From: Bacteroidota bacterium
GTDB taxonomy: Bacteria > Bacteroidota > Ignavibacteria > Palsa-1295
NCBI GenBank assembly: GCA_030706745.1
Contig: JAUZNX010000010.1
Span: forward strand, 62,001 to 126,000
Reading direction: 5' to 3'
DNA length: 64,000 nucleotides
Shown here: in pieces, positions 34,318 through 46,152 of the stretch
Numbering within the stretch: the first letter of the stretch is position 1
Layout of the letters: every line of letters starts with the position of its first letter
Program-made: the position numbers and the translations under genes
The notes under the pieces: generated by a model
Told to the model about the DNA's origin: nothing
Databases searched by the model: none
The model's input: only the letters and a program-made list of their open reading frames with translations

Positions 34318-35191
34318 TCCGTCGTATGCCATCGGCAGGAATCGCCAGGATTTCGCCATCGGCGTGAATCACAAGCGGACGATCCGAACTCAGCGACAGC
34401 CGATGAAACGATCGTGTGAAAAATGCCGATGAGGAGAGGTGAGTCCCTCGTAAAACACGCGGCAACAGGGAGAGCATCATTAGCCGCGAAACCGGCTTTG
34501 CGAGTAACATTTCCAACTGCCCATCATCGATACGAGAGTTTGGTGTGGTGTAGAATCCTCCGCCTTCCCGCGGACCATTGCCAAGCGTTAGCATGAGGGT
34601 GCGTTCTCGGAAGCGATGATGATCGACCGACAGTTCGATTTCGAATGCCTCGTGGTCGCGAATCAATGTGAGTAAGGTTGAAACAAGATAAAGCGCTCTG
34701 CCGCGAAGTGAGCGAAACCGGCGGCTTTGTACCACAACCTTGGCATCGAACCCTAACCCCAAGGTATTTGTCCAGAAGCCCACTCCCTCGCCCATATCAA
34801 TCGACCCAATGTCGGAGGCAATAGTCTCGCCGCGAAGGATGACATCTAGCGCCTGCTGTAGATCGGTAGGGATACCCGCTGCAAAGGCAAAATCATTTCC
34901 TCCTCCGACCGGTAGAATCCCAAGCTTGGGTCGTGCCGATGGCGGAAGAGACATCAAGGCATTGACGATCTCGTGGACCGTCCCATCACCGCCCACTGCG
35001 ATAATTGCCTCGGCACCTTCGAGAGCGGCTTCGCGGGCAATGACCGATGCTTCACCAGCCACCGTTGTCTGCCGCCACGGGTATCGTCCCCCCAACACCC
35101 GCTCCAGGCCACGAACATCATCCGTCCGCTCCCCTTGATTGGAGTGCGGATTATGGATAAAGAACAACAGCGGTCGGCTCATTGTCGGCAA
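34274..35191 (-). CDS. Diacylglycerol/lipid kinase (DagK/YegS-type)
   Basis: Cytoplasmic or membrane-associated lipid kinase, 305 residues. The DAG-kinase catalytic domain shows FIHNPHSNQG at the N-terminus, IIAVGGDGTVHEIVNALM (nucleotide-binding GGDGT), GILPVGGGNDFA and, later, GFDAKVV. The C-terminal domain carries NGPREGGGFYTTPNSRIDDGQLEM, typical of this family. The substrate is a lipid such as diacylglycerol or a sphingoid/isoprenoid, not resolvable by eye. Its 3' end overlaps the end of lnt on the other strand. Confidence 0.93.
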   Translation of the reverse strand: MPTMSRPLLFFIHNPHSNQGERTDDVRGLERVLGGRYPWRQTTVAGEASVIAREAALEGAEAIIAVGGDGTVHEIVNALMSLPPSARPKLGILPVGGGNDFAFAAGIPTDLQQALDVILRGETIASDIGSIDMGEGVGFWTNTLGLGFDAKVVVQSRRFRSLRGRALYLVSTLLTLIRDHEAFEIELSVDHHRFRERTLMLTLGNGPREGGGFYTTPNSRIDDGQLEMLLAKPVSRLMMLSLLPRVLRGTHLSSSAFFTRSFHRLSLSSDRPLVIHADGEILAIPADGIRRITVEIQPEAIRVIR

Positions 35192-35262
35192 TCAACAGGG
35201 CGTATGTATTGGAACTCCTCGTCCCAAAACTGCAAAATACAAAGAAAACTCGGGGCAGGCGC

Positions 35263-36294
35263 TTAGGCGGCCAATGCGAGCGCGTCCGCCGACGGATTTT
35301 CTTGCTCCAATTCAAGGTCAGGCGGGACCTCTCCGTTCTGGGCAAACCGCTCCAATCGCTCGACGACAGCCTCGACAGAAGTAATTTGCATCAGGTCCGA
35401 ACGCAATCGCCCGATACCTGGTACGCCGCGGAAATATCCGGCATAGTGCTTCCGGAAAGCAAAGATCCCACGGCGCTCTGTGCGAACCTCGCAGGAATGA
35501 ATAAGATGCCGGATGCAAAGCCGGACCCGCTCGTCCAGGCTCGGCTGCGCGTAACTGCCAGTTTCGCGAAGCTCCTTGATCTGTCGGAAGATAAAGGGAT
35601 TGCTGATTGCCGCGCGCGCGATCATGACTCCATCGGCGCCAGTCTCGTGAAATGCTCGCTCGGCATCTTCGGGTGTCTTCACATCACCATTGAGGAAAAC
35701 CGGAATCGAAACGACTTGTTTAATTTTGGGAATCCAGGACCAATCGGCATCACCAGTGTGACCCTGCGAACGGGTGCGGCAGTGGATGGTCAATGCTTGT
35801 GCGCCGGCCTGTTCGAGCATCGGCGCGATCTCCAATATGTTGATCGCATTATGATCCCAACCAAGGCGGGTTTTGACAGTAACAGGAAGCTTCACCGTAT
35901 CGACAACAGCGCGGACCATCCGCTCCATCCGCGGCGGATCTTTGAGCAATCCGGCCCCGGCTCCATGCCCAACAACATTGCGCACCCAACAGCCACAATT
36001 GATATCAATGAAATCGGGTCCGGCCTCTTCAGAAATTCGAGCCGCCTCGCGCATCACATCGGGATCGCCGCCATAAATCTGAATGGCGACCGGACGCTCC
36101 GCCTCATGCGTGACAAGCTTCTTCATGGACTTTGCGGCGGCCCGAATTAGCGCCTCACTGGAGATAAACTCGGTATAGACGGCATCCGCCCCCTGCTCGC
36201 GCGCAATCAGGCGGAATGCCACATCCGTCACATCCTCCATGGGCGCAAGGAGGAGGAGGTTTTCACCGAGCTCCAAATTTCCGAGTGTTACCAT
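35263..36294 (-). CDS. dusB: tRNA-dihydrouridine synthase
   Basis: Flavoenzyme reducing uridine to dihydrouridine in tRNA. The Met at 36294 (MVTLGNLELG) is preferred over 36315 because it places the usual APMEDVTDVAFR motif at about residue 20. FMN-binding and catalytic features are DFIDINCGC (catalytic Cys), GAGAGLLKDP, VTVKTRLGWD, LTIHCRTRSQG and VFLNGDVKTPEDA. The remaining C-terminus is helical. About 344 residues is normal. The assignment to the B subgroup is by overall resemblance only. Confidence 0.93.
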   Translation of the reverse strand: MVTLGNLELGENLLLLAPMEDVTDVAFRLIAREQGADAVYTEFISSEALIRAAAKSMKKLVTHEAERPVAIQIYGGDPDVMREAARISEEAGPDFIDINCGCWVRNVVGHGAGAGLLKDPPRMERMVRAVVDTVKLPVTVKTRLGWDHNAINILEIAPMLEQAGAQALTIHCRTRSQGHTGDADWSWIPKIKQVVSIPVFLNGDVKTPEDAERAFHETGADGVMIARAAISNPFIFRQIKELRETGSYAQPSLDERVRLCIRHLIHSCEVRTERRGIFAFRKHYAGYFRGVPGIGRLRSDLMQITSVEAVVERLERFAQNGEVPPDLELEQENPSADALALAA

Positions 36295-36339
36295 CAGAAT
36301 TGCATCAACTCCCACTCATGGTGAGACGTTCACAAAAGC

Positions 36340-37944
36340 TCAGTCGCGGCGCCTGAATAATCTATAACCACCGATTGTGGTATCATATGCATAATGTGGC
36401 ATGATCTCGCTATCAAATCCGGGGATTTCGTGAACCATCTGTAATGGAGTCTCCCGAATCCAATTGAAAATCTCGACCGACTGTGCGCTAATGACAATAA
36501 AAGTGGGGCGCGCCGAACGCAGAGAATCAATATATTCGCGACGCCATGCTTGTTGAAATGGAGGGTGGCCTCCACTCGGCGTGGAGACGATGAGCGGATA
36601 GAGTGTGGTAAATCGTGATGCACTCATTCGTCCGGTATGCCATCTGACACCGGGAGTGATCGTCACAGTCTCAAAGCGGGCGCCAGGCGGCGACATCCGA
36701 TCGATATAGGCCGCGACGCCAAAATCCGCACTTCGCGGATAACCCGAATCTGCCTGAAGTGTATCCTGCAATGACTCCAGCGGATGTGGCACGCCATGCA
36801 TCACATTGCTGAGATAGGGCTGTATGATATAGTCTGGGAAAATGCGAAGGACCGAGTAGCCGATCAGCAAAAGAACGGCCGCCCACTGCAGAATGCGCGA
36901 AGGAATCGCAACAACGAGGGTCTCAAGCGCAATCGCGCCGAACGGCACAATAATAATCAGAATCGGCTCGAAGTGGTAGGGCCAAAATTTTCCCATCACC
37001 CAAATCGAAATGATGCCGCAAAGAGCGTATCCTGCAATCAACAGACGATCGCGGGACGCCGGCGCCACAAAACGCTCCCAGAACGCTTTGACCTTTCCTC
37101 GTCCTCGAAGAGACGGCAGAAACGCAAACAGGAGTCCGATGAAAGCCGAGCCAAAAAACAATTTCTGTAATCGAAACTGAAGGAGTAGCATCCGTGGTAT
37201 CCGGACGACACCATAGAGTTCGAGATTGTACCGAATGGTTGTCAGATAAGCTTGCTCCAGCCCTCCCGGATAGAAGAGATATGGCATCACAAGCGCAATC
37301 ACAAGCGCCATGACTCCGGCAAGATATGAAGTGACTCGTTTTGCGCGAAGTTCGGGTTGTCGCCAAAGATAGACTATCCCAATCGGAATAAAGATGGCAT
37401 ACGTAAGACGGAGAGTCATCATCATGGCGATACAGAACCCGGCTCCGAATCCGGCCACCAAAGTAATCGGACTGATTGGGGCCTCCTCCGCTCTGTCAAC
37501 TCTCATCAGGAGCAGCGTACCCAACAGTAAGAAGCATACAGCGAATGCATCTCGCTGACCTGCAAACCAGAAGTTGGAGATGTAGTGAAGATTATAAAAG
37601 ATCACCGATAGAAATGCCGAACGCGGCGGTAGCCATCTTCGCAGGACGACAAACAACATCCAGGACATGCCGAGGTGGACCAACAGATCAAACACCCGAA
37701 ATCCGAGTGCGGTATCTCCGAAAAGCACAATCGCCAGCCAATGGACGTAGACCGTTCCGGGAAAATCATGTGCCCAGGAACCGAGAATCGGCAGCCGGTG
37801 GAATCGAAAGAGATCCATTGCCATCGACTGAAAGATCTCATTATCAATGCTGAGTGGAAACAGCAGTTGACAGGAGAGAAGAATCAGCGAGCCAATCAAC
37901 GTGGCGGCCAGATACTTTCGATGTATCTGCTCGATTTGGTCCAT
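36340..37944 (-). CDS. GT-C-type membrane glycosyltransferase / mannosyltransferase-like protein
   Basis: Integral membrane protein of about 534 residues with 10-12 hydrophobic helices in the first 380 residues and a C-terminal soluble domain. The luminal loop after helix 1 has an acidic motif (SIDNEIFQSMAMD), as expected for the catalytic carboxylate of GT-C enzymes using polyprenyl-phosphate sugars. No closer family could be assigned. ATG 37944 (MDQIEQIHRK) follows a possible GTG at 37956. It is just downstream of trpS (gap 14 bases), and the same strand also carries dusB. Confidence 0.75.
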   Translation of the reverse strand: MDQIEQIHRKYLAATLIGSLILLSCQLLFPLSIDNEIFQSMAMDLFRFHRLPILGSWAHDFPGTVYVHWLAIVLFGDTALGFRVFDLLVHLGMSWMLFVVLRRWLPPRSAFLSVIFYNLHYISNFWFAGQRDAFAVCFLLLGTLLLMRVDRAEEAPISPITLVAGFGAGFCIAMMMTLRLTYAIFIPIGIVYLWRQPELRAKRVTSYLAGVMALVIALVMPYLFYPGGLEQAYLTTIRYNLELYGVVRIPRMLLLQFRLQKLFFGSAFIGLLFAFLPSLRGRGKVKAFWERFVAPASRDRLLIAGYALCGIISIWVMGKFWPYHFEPILIIIVPFGAIALETLVVAIPSRILQWAAVLLLIGYSVLRIFPDYIIQPYLSNVMHGVPHPLESLQDTLQADSGYPRSADFGVAAYIDRMSPPGARFETVTITPGVRWHTGRMSASRFTTLYPLIVSTPSGGHPPFQQAWRREYIDSLRSARPTFIVISAQSVEIFNWIRETPLQMVHEIPGFDSEIMPHYAYDTTIGGYRLFRRRD

Positions 37945-37958
37945 AGTGGCTGGCACAG

Positions 37959-38960
37959 CTATACAACCAACCCCATCTTTCGCTTCACGTCTGCAAGCCG
38001 CGGCCCGCTGATGGCGCGGGCTTTTTCGGCGCCTGAGCGCATGATGCGTTCAAGTTCGCCGCGATCGGTGGCAATTTCGGCGAACCGTTTGCGGACTGGC
38101 TCGGCTTCCGCAATCACAACTTCCGCGACGCGCTTTTTGAGATCACCATAGCCGCGCGCCGAAGCGAAATCTTGCTCTACTTCGTCCCGCGTCTTCGCTG
38201 TAAGCACCTGATAGATTGTCAGCAGATTATTCACGCCAGCCTTCTCGGGTTCATTCGAGAAACGAATCTCCGAACCAGAATCGGTTTTGGACCGCATAAT
38301 CGCCCGCTCGATTTGCTTCGGCTCATCGAGTAGACGGATCGCATGTCCTTGAATGTGCGCCATGCTCTTCGACATCTTCATCGTCGGATCGTCCAATCCC
38401 ATGATGCGTGCACCGGCCTTTGCGATCACCGGCTCGGGCACGATGAACGTCTCACCATAATGAAAATTGAACCGCTCGGCGATATTGCGTGCCAGTTCGA
38501 CGTGCTGCTTCTGGTCTTCCCCGACCGGCACCTCGTGTGTGTCGTAAAACAAAATGTCCGACGCCATCAGGACGGGATAATCCAGCAGACCCGCAAGGAT
38601 CGTCTCCTGCTTCTGAGACTTATCCTTGAATTGCGTCATCTTGTTCAACCATCCCAAAGGCGTAATGCAATTGAGCAACCAGCCACCTTCGGCATGGACG
38701 CTGACGTGGCTCTGCACGAAGAGTGTGCTCTTCTCGGGGTTGAGGCCTACCGCAAGGAAGAGCGCCATAAGTTCGAGCGTCCGCTCACGCAGAACTTCCG
38801 GATCCTGCTTGACGGTGAGAGCGTGCAGATCGACGACGCAATAGATATTATCCTTGGCCGGATCATCTTGGAGCGCAACCCATCGCTTCACTGCACCAAT
38901 GTAATTACCGATGTGGATCACTTCCGAAGGCTGGATACCGCTAAAGACTCTGCGTTTCAT
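37959..38960 (-). CDS. trpS: Tryptophanyl-tRNA synthetase
   Basis: Class I aminoacyl-tRNA synthetase of 333 residues. The HIGH motif appears as HIGNYIG after SGIQPSEV, and KMSKS is exact in TMKMSKSMAHIQG. VGEDQKQHVELARNIAERFN, the substrate-site helix, is also present. Length and N-terminus (MKRRVFSGIQP) match bacterial TrpRS. It is first of a minus-strand group with the glycosyltransferase and dusB. Upstream is a 195-base gap shared with divergent asnB. Confidence 0.97.
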   Translation of the reverse strand: MKRRVFSGIQPSEVIHIGNYIGAVKRWVALQDDPAKDNIYCVVDLHALTVKQDPEVLRERTLELMALFLAVGLNPEKSTLFVQSHVSVHAEGGWLLNCITPLGWLNKMTQFKDKSQKQETILAGLLDYPVLMASDILFYDTHEVPVGEDQKQHVELARNIAERFNFHYGETFIVPEPVIAKAGARIMGLDDPTMKMSKSMAHIQGHAIRLLDEPKQIERAIMRSKTDSGSEIRFSNEPEKAGVNNLLTIYQVLTAKTRDEVEQDFASARGYGDLKKRVAEVVIAEAEPVRKRFAEIATDRGELERIMRSGAEKARAISGPRLADVKRKMGLVV

Positions 38961-38972
38961 CTATGCTTATAG

Positions 38973-38991
38973 GGACGTACTGCACACGTCC
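38973..38991. repeat. GGACGT/ACGTCC inverted repeat
   Basis: A 6-bp inverted repeat separated by 7 bases in the trpS-asnB divergent spacer, followed 20 bases on by another GGACG...ACGTCC-like pair (about 39013-39031). A perfect relative (GGACGTG-CGCG-GCACGTCC) occurs near 59025-59043. They may be short palindromic repeats of one family or operator-like sites. Confidence 0.4.
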
Positions 38992-39155
38992 TGTTTCATG
39001 TTTCATAACCCCTGAGAACGGACGCAATACGTCCCGAACTACAGCGCGGAATAGCACGCAGGTTGTCAAGAAAGTTCAATCGCAACGTAAGAACGCGGGC
39101 TACGCATCCCCATGGGCTGCGAATCATAATCGCTCCAAATTCGTAGTGTCACCCC

Positions 39156-41063
39156 ATGTGTGGAATCGGCGGCGTCTTCGATTACGGCTATAAGGCTCAA
39201 CCTCAGGTGACGCCGGAGTTGCTCACGCGTATGTCGGATGCCATCGTGCATCGCGGCCCGGACGATGCCGGATTCTACATTGCGCCGACTGGCCTCTGTG
39301 GCCTGACGTTTCGGCGCCTCGCGATTGTCGATCTCTCCCCCGCCGGGCATCAGCCAATGTCAACACCCGATGGGCGCTACACGCTGGTCTTCAACGGCGA
39401 GATCTACAATCATCTTTCGATTCGCGCGGAGCTTGAGGCGAAGGGCTACAAGTACAAATCCAGAAGCGACACCGAGACGATTCTCTATGCCTATCAGGAA
39501 TGGGGCGAGGCATGCCTCGAGAAATTCCACGGCATGTTCGCCATCGCGATCTGGGACGAGAACGAGCAAGAGTTATTCCTTGCAAGGGACCGTATCGGCA
39601 TCAAACCGCTATATTACGCTACGCCAAGCGGGCGCTTTATCTTTGCCAGTGAGATCAAGGCGATGCTGCAGCATCCCTCGCTGCGTGCGCGACTGAACGA
39701 GAACGCACTACCGCACTATCTCTCGCTCATGATGCCGCCCGCACCGGACACGATGTTCAAGGGCGTTCATAAACTCGAAGCCGGACACGCAATGCGGGTC
39801 AAGTCCGATGGCACGATCACGAAGCGCGAGTGGTGGTCGCTGCTCGATGCCGGCGCGCCACTCGAAGAGATTTCCGAAGAAGAGGCTATCGAAGAAATTC
39901 GCCGGCTGCTGCGGCAGTCCATCAAGGACCGCATGATGTCCGATGTCCCGTTCGGCGTGTTTCTTTCGGGCGGCATTGATTCGAGCCTGAACGTCGCGCT
40001 CATGGCCGAACTCATGGATCGGCCCGTCCAAACTTTCTCCGTCGGATTCAAAGAACTGGAGAAGTACAACGAGATGAAGTACGCGCGCTCCATCGCTGAG
40101 CGATACGGCACCGATCACCACGAAGTCCTGATCGATTCGCGCGATGCCGAAGGTGTCATGGCAAGCCTTGCCTATCATGAGGACGAACCGAACGGCGATC
40201 CGGTCTGCATTCCGCTTTATTTCGTGAGCAAGCTTGCGCGCGAGTCCGGTACGATCGTCGTGCAGGTCGGCGAAGGCTCGGACGAGGAATTTGCCGGCTA
40301 TCCGTGGCTCGTGCGGGACATCAAACTATACGATCGCCTCTGGCGACCACTCGGCAAGGTCTCGCCGAAGATCATGCGCCGCGCCGCGGTGCTGGCCACA
40401 AGTCCGCTGGTGAAGAATCCGCTGGTGCGCGAATACATGCGCCGCTTCTCGCGTGGTGAAGAACTCTTCTGGGGAGGCGCGCTGGCTTTCACCGAAGAAC
40501 ACAAGCGGCAGTTGCTCCAGAATTATTCGAGCGCCATGTCATCGAATGCGTTTGCGAACACATGGCATAAGGAAGTCCGCGCCGCATATCCTAAGAGCGA
40601 GTATACGCGCCGCATGATGTATCTCGAATTCAAGCAGCGATTGCCAGAGCTATTACTCATGCGTGTGGACAAAGTCTCGATGGCAACCAGCCTCGAGGCT
40701 CGCGTGCCGTTCCTGGATCACCGGATGGTCGAATTTGCATTCCGCTTGCCGCGACGCATCAAGCTGGGACCGAACTATGTGCCGAAGTATATTCTGAAGA
40801 AAGCCGCGGAGGGCATTCTTCCGAAGGAGCATATCTATCGCAAGAAGATGGGATTCGCCGCGCCGGTCAATGAGTGGCTGAAAAGCGAATTGCGCACCTT
40901 CACCGAAGACCGGCTCTTCCAAAGCGAGTTACTGAAGACGCACATGAATATGGAATACGTCCGCCGACTCTTCACCGAGCACACTACCGGTGCGCGCAAT
41001 AATGGACAACTCCTCTGGTCCCTGCTGAATTTGGTATTGTGGGAAGAACAGTATCTCAGATAG
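39156..41063 (+). CDS. asnB: Asparagine synthetase (glutamine-hydrolysing)
   Basis: Makes asparagine from aspartate with glutamine as nitrogen donor, or acts as an AsnB-type amidotransferase in surface polysaccharide pathways. The 635 residues begin MCGIGGVFDYG, giving the N-terminal nucleophile Cys2 of class II glutamine amidotransferases; LVFNGEIYNH and RSDTET follow. The synthetase half has the PP-loop FLSGGIDSSLNVAL and the conserved EARVPFLDHRMVEFA near the C-terminus. The gene is divergent from trpS, and its end almost abuts the convergent YfhO gene. Confidence 0.94.
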   Translation: MCGIGGVFDYGYKAQPQVTPELLTRMSDAIVHRGPDDAGFYIAPTGLCGLTFRRLAIVDLSPAGHQPMSTPDGRYTLVFNGEIYNHLSIRAELEAKGYKYKSRSDTETILYAYQEWGEACLEKFHGMFAIAIWDENEQELFLARDRIGIKPLYYATPSGRFIFASEIKAMLQHPSLRARLNENALPHYLSLMMPPAPDTMFKGVHKLEAGHAMRVKSDGTITKREWWSLLDAGAPLEEISEEEAIEEIRRLLRQSIKDRMMSDVPFGVFLSGGIDSSLNVALMAELMDRPVQTFSVGFKELEKYNEMKYARSIAERYGTDHHEVLIDSRDAEGVMASLAYHEDEPNGDPVCIPLYFVSKLARESGTIVVQVGEGSDEEFAGYPWLVRDIKLYDRLWRPLGKVSPKIMRRAAVLATSPLVKNPLVREYMRRFSRGEELFWGGALAFTEEHKRQLLQNYSSAMSSNAFANTWHKEVRAAYPKSEYTRRMMYLEFKQRLPELLLMRVDKVSMATSLEARVPFLDHRMVEFAFRLPRRIKLGPNYVPKYILKKAAEGILPKEHIYRKKMGFAAPVNEWLKSELRTFTEDRLFQSELLKTHMNMEYVRRLFTEHTTGARNNGQLLWSLLNLVLWEEQYLR

Positions 41064-41071
41064 AACCGGGA

Positions 41072-43540
41072 TTACGCAGATGATGCGGATTGCGCGGATT
41101 GATTTTTCGGATTGTACTTGACGATAAAGAATATAATTCCAAAGAGCGTCGATACAGCCGCGAGGCCACTCAGCCCCAGGCTCGCGGTAAACAGATCAGG
41201 CTCGAATCGAAACACAATGACGGACTTCCCTGCCGGCACTTCGACACCACGCATCGCGAAGTTGACTCGATAAATCGGGCGCCGGAGACCATTCACATAG
41301 CACTTCCACCCCGGATAATAGGTGTCGGTCATGACGAGGAAGGACTTTGCGTTCGTATTCGCATCGATCGCAATCTCTTCGTTGCTTACGTCGCGAACTT
41401 GCATCGTTCCGCTTGTATCATAGCGATCCGCAAACTTATTCCATGCATCCGGGCGCCTGATAAGCGCCGTGGAACCATCGAAATCACTTTGCAGCATCGT
41501 TTGACTAACAGCGGCATCTGAATCCAATATCTTCACCGACGACGCAAAGTATGCCCGCGGCTTTACTCGGAGATTCTCATAGATCGTTAGCCCATCAGCA
41601 GCGAGAACCCGCCGAACAGCCGAATCTGTAATCACCCGGCTCCGCGTCACCACATACTTGACGTTCGCCAGTCCTAGCAGGCGAAGATTGATCGAGTCTG
41701 GTAAAATATGGTGATGATACAGCACGCTCATTGTGCCGGGCATGAGGCTCTCATACCCATCGAAGTCATTCGTGTGATACACATCCGAGCTATTGGGCCG
41801 CAACGTATATGCATCCTTCTGCGGATCGGGCCAGACGATAAAGCGGCCTTCCGAGGCATGCTCGTGGAGGAACGTCGTGACAGCACTCGGCGGGTAGATG
41901 GGAAACTTCGCCGGATCGACAGAGGGCAGCCACATTCGAACGAACAGCAGCAGTGTCACTAACGTCGAAGTGGTAACGATGGTCAGTAGACCCGCTCGCT
42001 CAAGTCTGCCCATCGCGTAGCGGTAAATGGCAATGGCCGCAATGAGCGCGAACACGATGGGCAGCCATAACTCGATGGATGTAAATGAGAAATAGTCGAG
42101 CGTCTTTCCAACGCGAGCGAGTAGCCAGGCTGAATTCTCGCGGCCAAACGCGGAATTGGAGGTGGCAAGCATTCCAGTCAGTTTGCCCGCGAGTGCAGGG
42201 TGTTCAAGCGTCGTATATCCACACAGAAGTGCGATTGCGCCGGCAAATATTCCACTCGCCACCATGATTCGTTTAGATATCCGGACAACACTTTCCCGAT
42301 CAACATTACGATCGAGAAACGCCTGAAACATCACCGCACCGACGACGGAGAAGCAAAGCGTGGCAACGATAAAGACACGATGATACAAGATGGCATAAAG
42401 CGGCGTCAGGATTGGGAGAATAATCGCGGCGGCGGCCATCAGACAAAATGGTAGCACCTCTTTCCGCTTCCTCAGTGCGAAACAACCCCAGACCGCAAAG
42501 ACCATCGGCACGAACGCGATTGCGCCGTTGAAATCGGTTACGTCCGCTCCGGCCAGCTTCTTCAGGTTGAACACTTCCGGACTTCCGAGTAGAGCGGGAA
42601 AAGAAAGCAACAGTAGAAGCGGAAAGGAAAGCACGCGTTGGAGCACTCCGTAGTGCGCGAACACACTGGTCGAATTCAGGCTGCCTCGCCAGAGCGTTTG
42701 CGCGAACAACTGCACCGTCGGCGACCACATCGGAGCAGAAAGCGAGAATGCGAGACCGAACACAACCGCGAGCCTCACAACACGGCCGCTCCACCGCAAA
42801 CTCTTCTCACCGGAAGGATAGAGCAACATCAGACACGCAACCACACACGTTACAAAGAATGCTGATTGCAGCGTGCCTGCAAGGTAAGAAAGCGCTAGAT
42901 AGATTGATGCATAGAGCATATCCTCCTTTCGCCCGACACTCAGATGTCGAATGAGCATGAGCACGACGAACGGCATCCAGCAAAACGATGCAACTGCCCA
43001 GCGAGACATTGCACTCGCAACGAACATGCTGTTTAGCATATAGGCCGATGAGAAGATCAAATTAGCCCACACCCGGACACCGAAAAAACGGAGCAAGAAG
43101 CACATTCCAATGCCCGCGATCAGGAATTCGACAAGCGTCTCCGCAAGAATGGCATGCCAGGCATCGAGCCAAATGCCAAAGACATTGAACACATCGAAAC
43201 CATCGGATTCGGCATATTGCGGATAGCCGCCGAGGATGTGCGGATTCCAATATGCAAGATGCCCGCTCCGCAATCCGTCCTGGGCCGCTATTTTCCACGG
43301 ATAGGTCTGCACGATTCCATCCAGAACATAGAAATTCTGAGCCTGCGGCGGGCCGTACTGCGCATTCAGAGGCGCTGTCATCGTGTCGAACATGTCCGCC
43401 GGCAGGAAGATCTTGCCTTCGAACAGGTAGGGAAAGAACGCGATGCTGAGGATCGCCAAAAGGGACACGATCAGCCATCGAATTGAATATCGGGCGGGTT
43501 GCACGGCGAACGAACTGCCACTCCGCACAGTCCGTTTCAT
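41072..43540 (-). CDS. YfhO-family membrane protein
   Basis: Large integral membrane protein of 822 residues with about 12-13 hydrophobic helices in the first 560 residues and a soluble domain of about 200 residues before a last TM helix near the C-terminus. The C-terminal region shows a typical YfhO pattern (LVMTDTYYPGWKCYVNG and VEVPAGKSVIVFRFEP). Members are thought to act on lipid-linked glycans, in B. subtilis for lipoteichoic acid glycosylation. The substrate here is unknown. It ends eight bases from the stop of asnB on the opposite strand. Confidence 0.9.
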   Translation of the reverse strand: MKRTVRSGSSFAVQPARYSIRWLIVSLLAILSIAFFPYLFEGKIFLPADMFDTMTAPLNAQYGPPQAQNFYVLDGIVQTYPWKIAAQDGLRSGHLAYWNPHILGGYPQYAESDGFDVFNVFGIWLDAWHAILAETLVEFLIAGIGMCFLLRFFGVRVWANLIFSSAYMLNSMFVASAMSRWAVASFCWMPFVVLMLIRHLSVGRKEDMLYASIYLALSYLAGTLQSAFFVTCVVACLMLLYPSGEKSLRWSGRVVRLAVVFGLAFSLSAPMWSPTVQLFAQTLWRGSLNSTSVFAHYGVLQRVLSFPLLLLLSFPALLGSPEVFNLKKLAGADVTDFNGAIAFVPMVFAVWGCFALRKRKEVLPFCLMAAAAIILPILTPLYAILYHRVFIVATLCFSVVGAVMFQAFLDRNVDRESVVRISKRIMVASGIFAGAIALLCGYTTLEHPALAGKLTGMLATSNSAFGRENSAWLLARVGKTLDYFSFTSIELWLPIVFALIAAIAIYRYAMGRLERAGLLTIVTTSTLVTLLLFVRMWLPSVDPAKFPIYPPSAVTTFLHEHASEGRFIVWPDPQKDAYTLRPNSSDVYHTNDFDGYESLMPGTMSVLYHHHILPDSINLRLLGLANVKYVVTRSRVITDSAVRRVLAADGLTIYENLRVKPRAYFASSVKILDSDAAVSQTMLQSDFDGSTALIRRPDAWNKFADRYDTSGTMQVRDVSNEEIAIDANTNAKSFLVMTDTYYPGWKCYVNGLRRPIYRVNFAMRGVEVPAGKSVIVFRFEPDLFTASLGLSGLAAVSTLFGIIFFIVKYNPKNQSAQSASSA

Positions 43541-43795
43541 GATAGGAAATCAAGATCGGTTGCCGTGATTGCCAGACAAATAAAAGCAGAGGATGGCCGT
43601 CAGAGTATACGCATCGCCACCGAAGCTTGGACACCCGAGAAAGGGCACGGCTACGGAGGTCAGCGTGTTCACTTACAAACGGGTCGGAAAGCATCCAATC
43701 CCCGCATTCCCCGCTCTTGCGAGGTCGCGGTGTAGCGGTCCAGATATGGGCACGTAGATGGATTACCTTCCCATCGTGGGCAGTTTATGGTCTGC

Positions 43796-43833
43796 GATCC
43801 ATCGTCAACGATCCATCGTAGAGGATCTATCGT
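43796..43833 (+). repeat. Three 10-bp direct repeats at 14-bp period upstream of ftsH
   Basis: GATCCATCGT at 43796-43805 and 43810-43819, then GATCTATCGT at 43824-43833, spaced exactly 14 bp start to start. They are followed by a hairpin TGGGC-TTTCG-GCCCA ending about 12 bases before the ftsH ATG. The whole gap 43541-43860 (320 bases) has no supported gene; one 61-codon minus frame in it looks random. The repeats could be regulator sites or remains of a 7-bp-phased simple repeat. Confidence 0.5.
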
Positions 43834-43860
43834 GGGCTTTCGGCCCATAGCCAATTCTTA

Positions 43861-46143
<2,283 letters not shown>

Positions 46144-46152
46144 CAATTATCG

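Noticed and set aside
43062-43694. 210-codon minus ORF overlapping the start of the YfhO gene
   Set aside because: Out-of-frame shadow of the YfhO coding region; the part extending upstream has no protein-like features.
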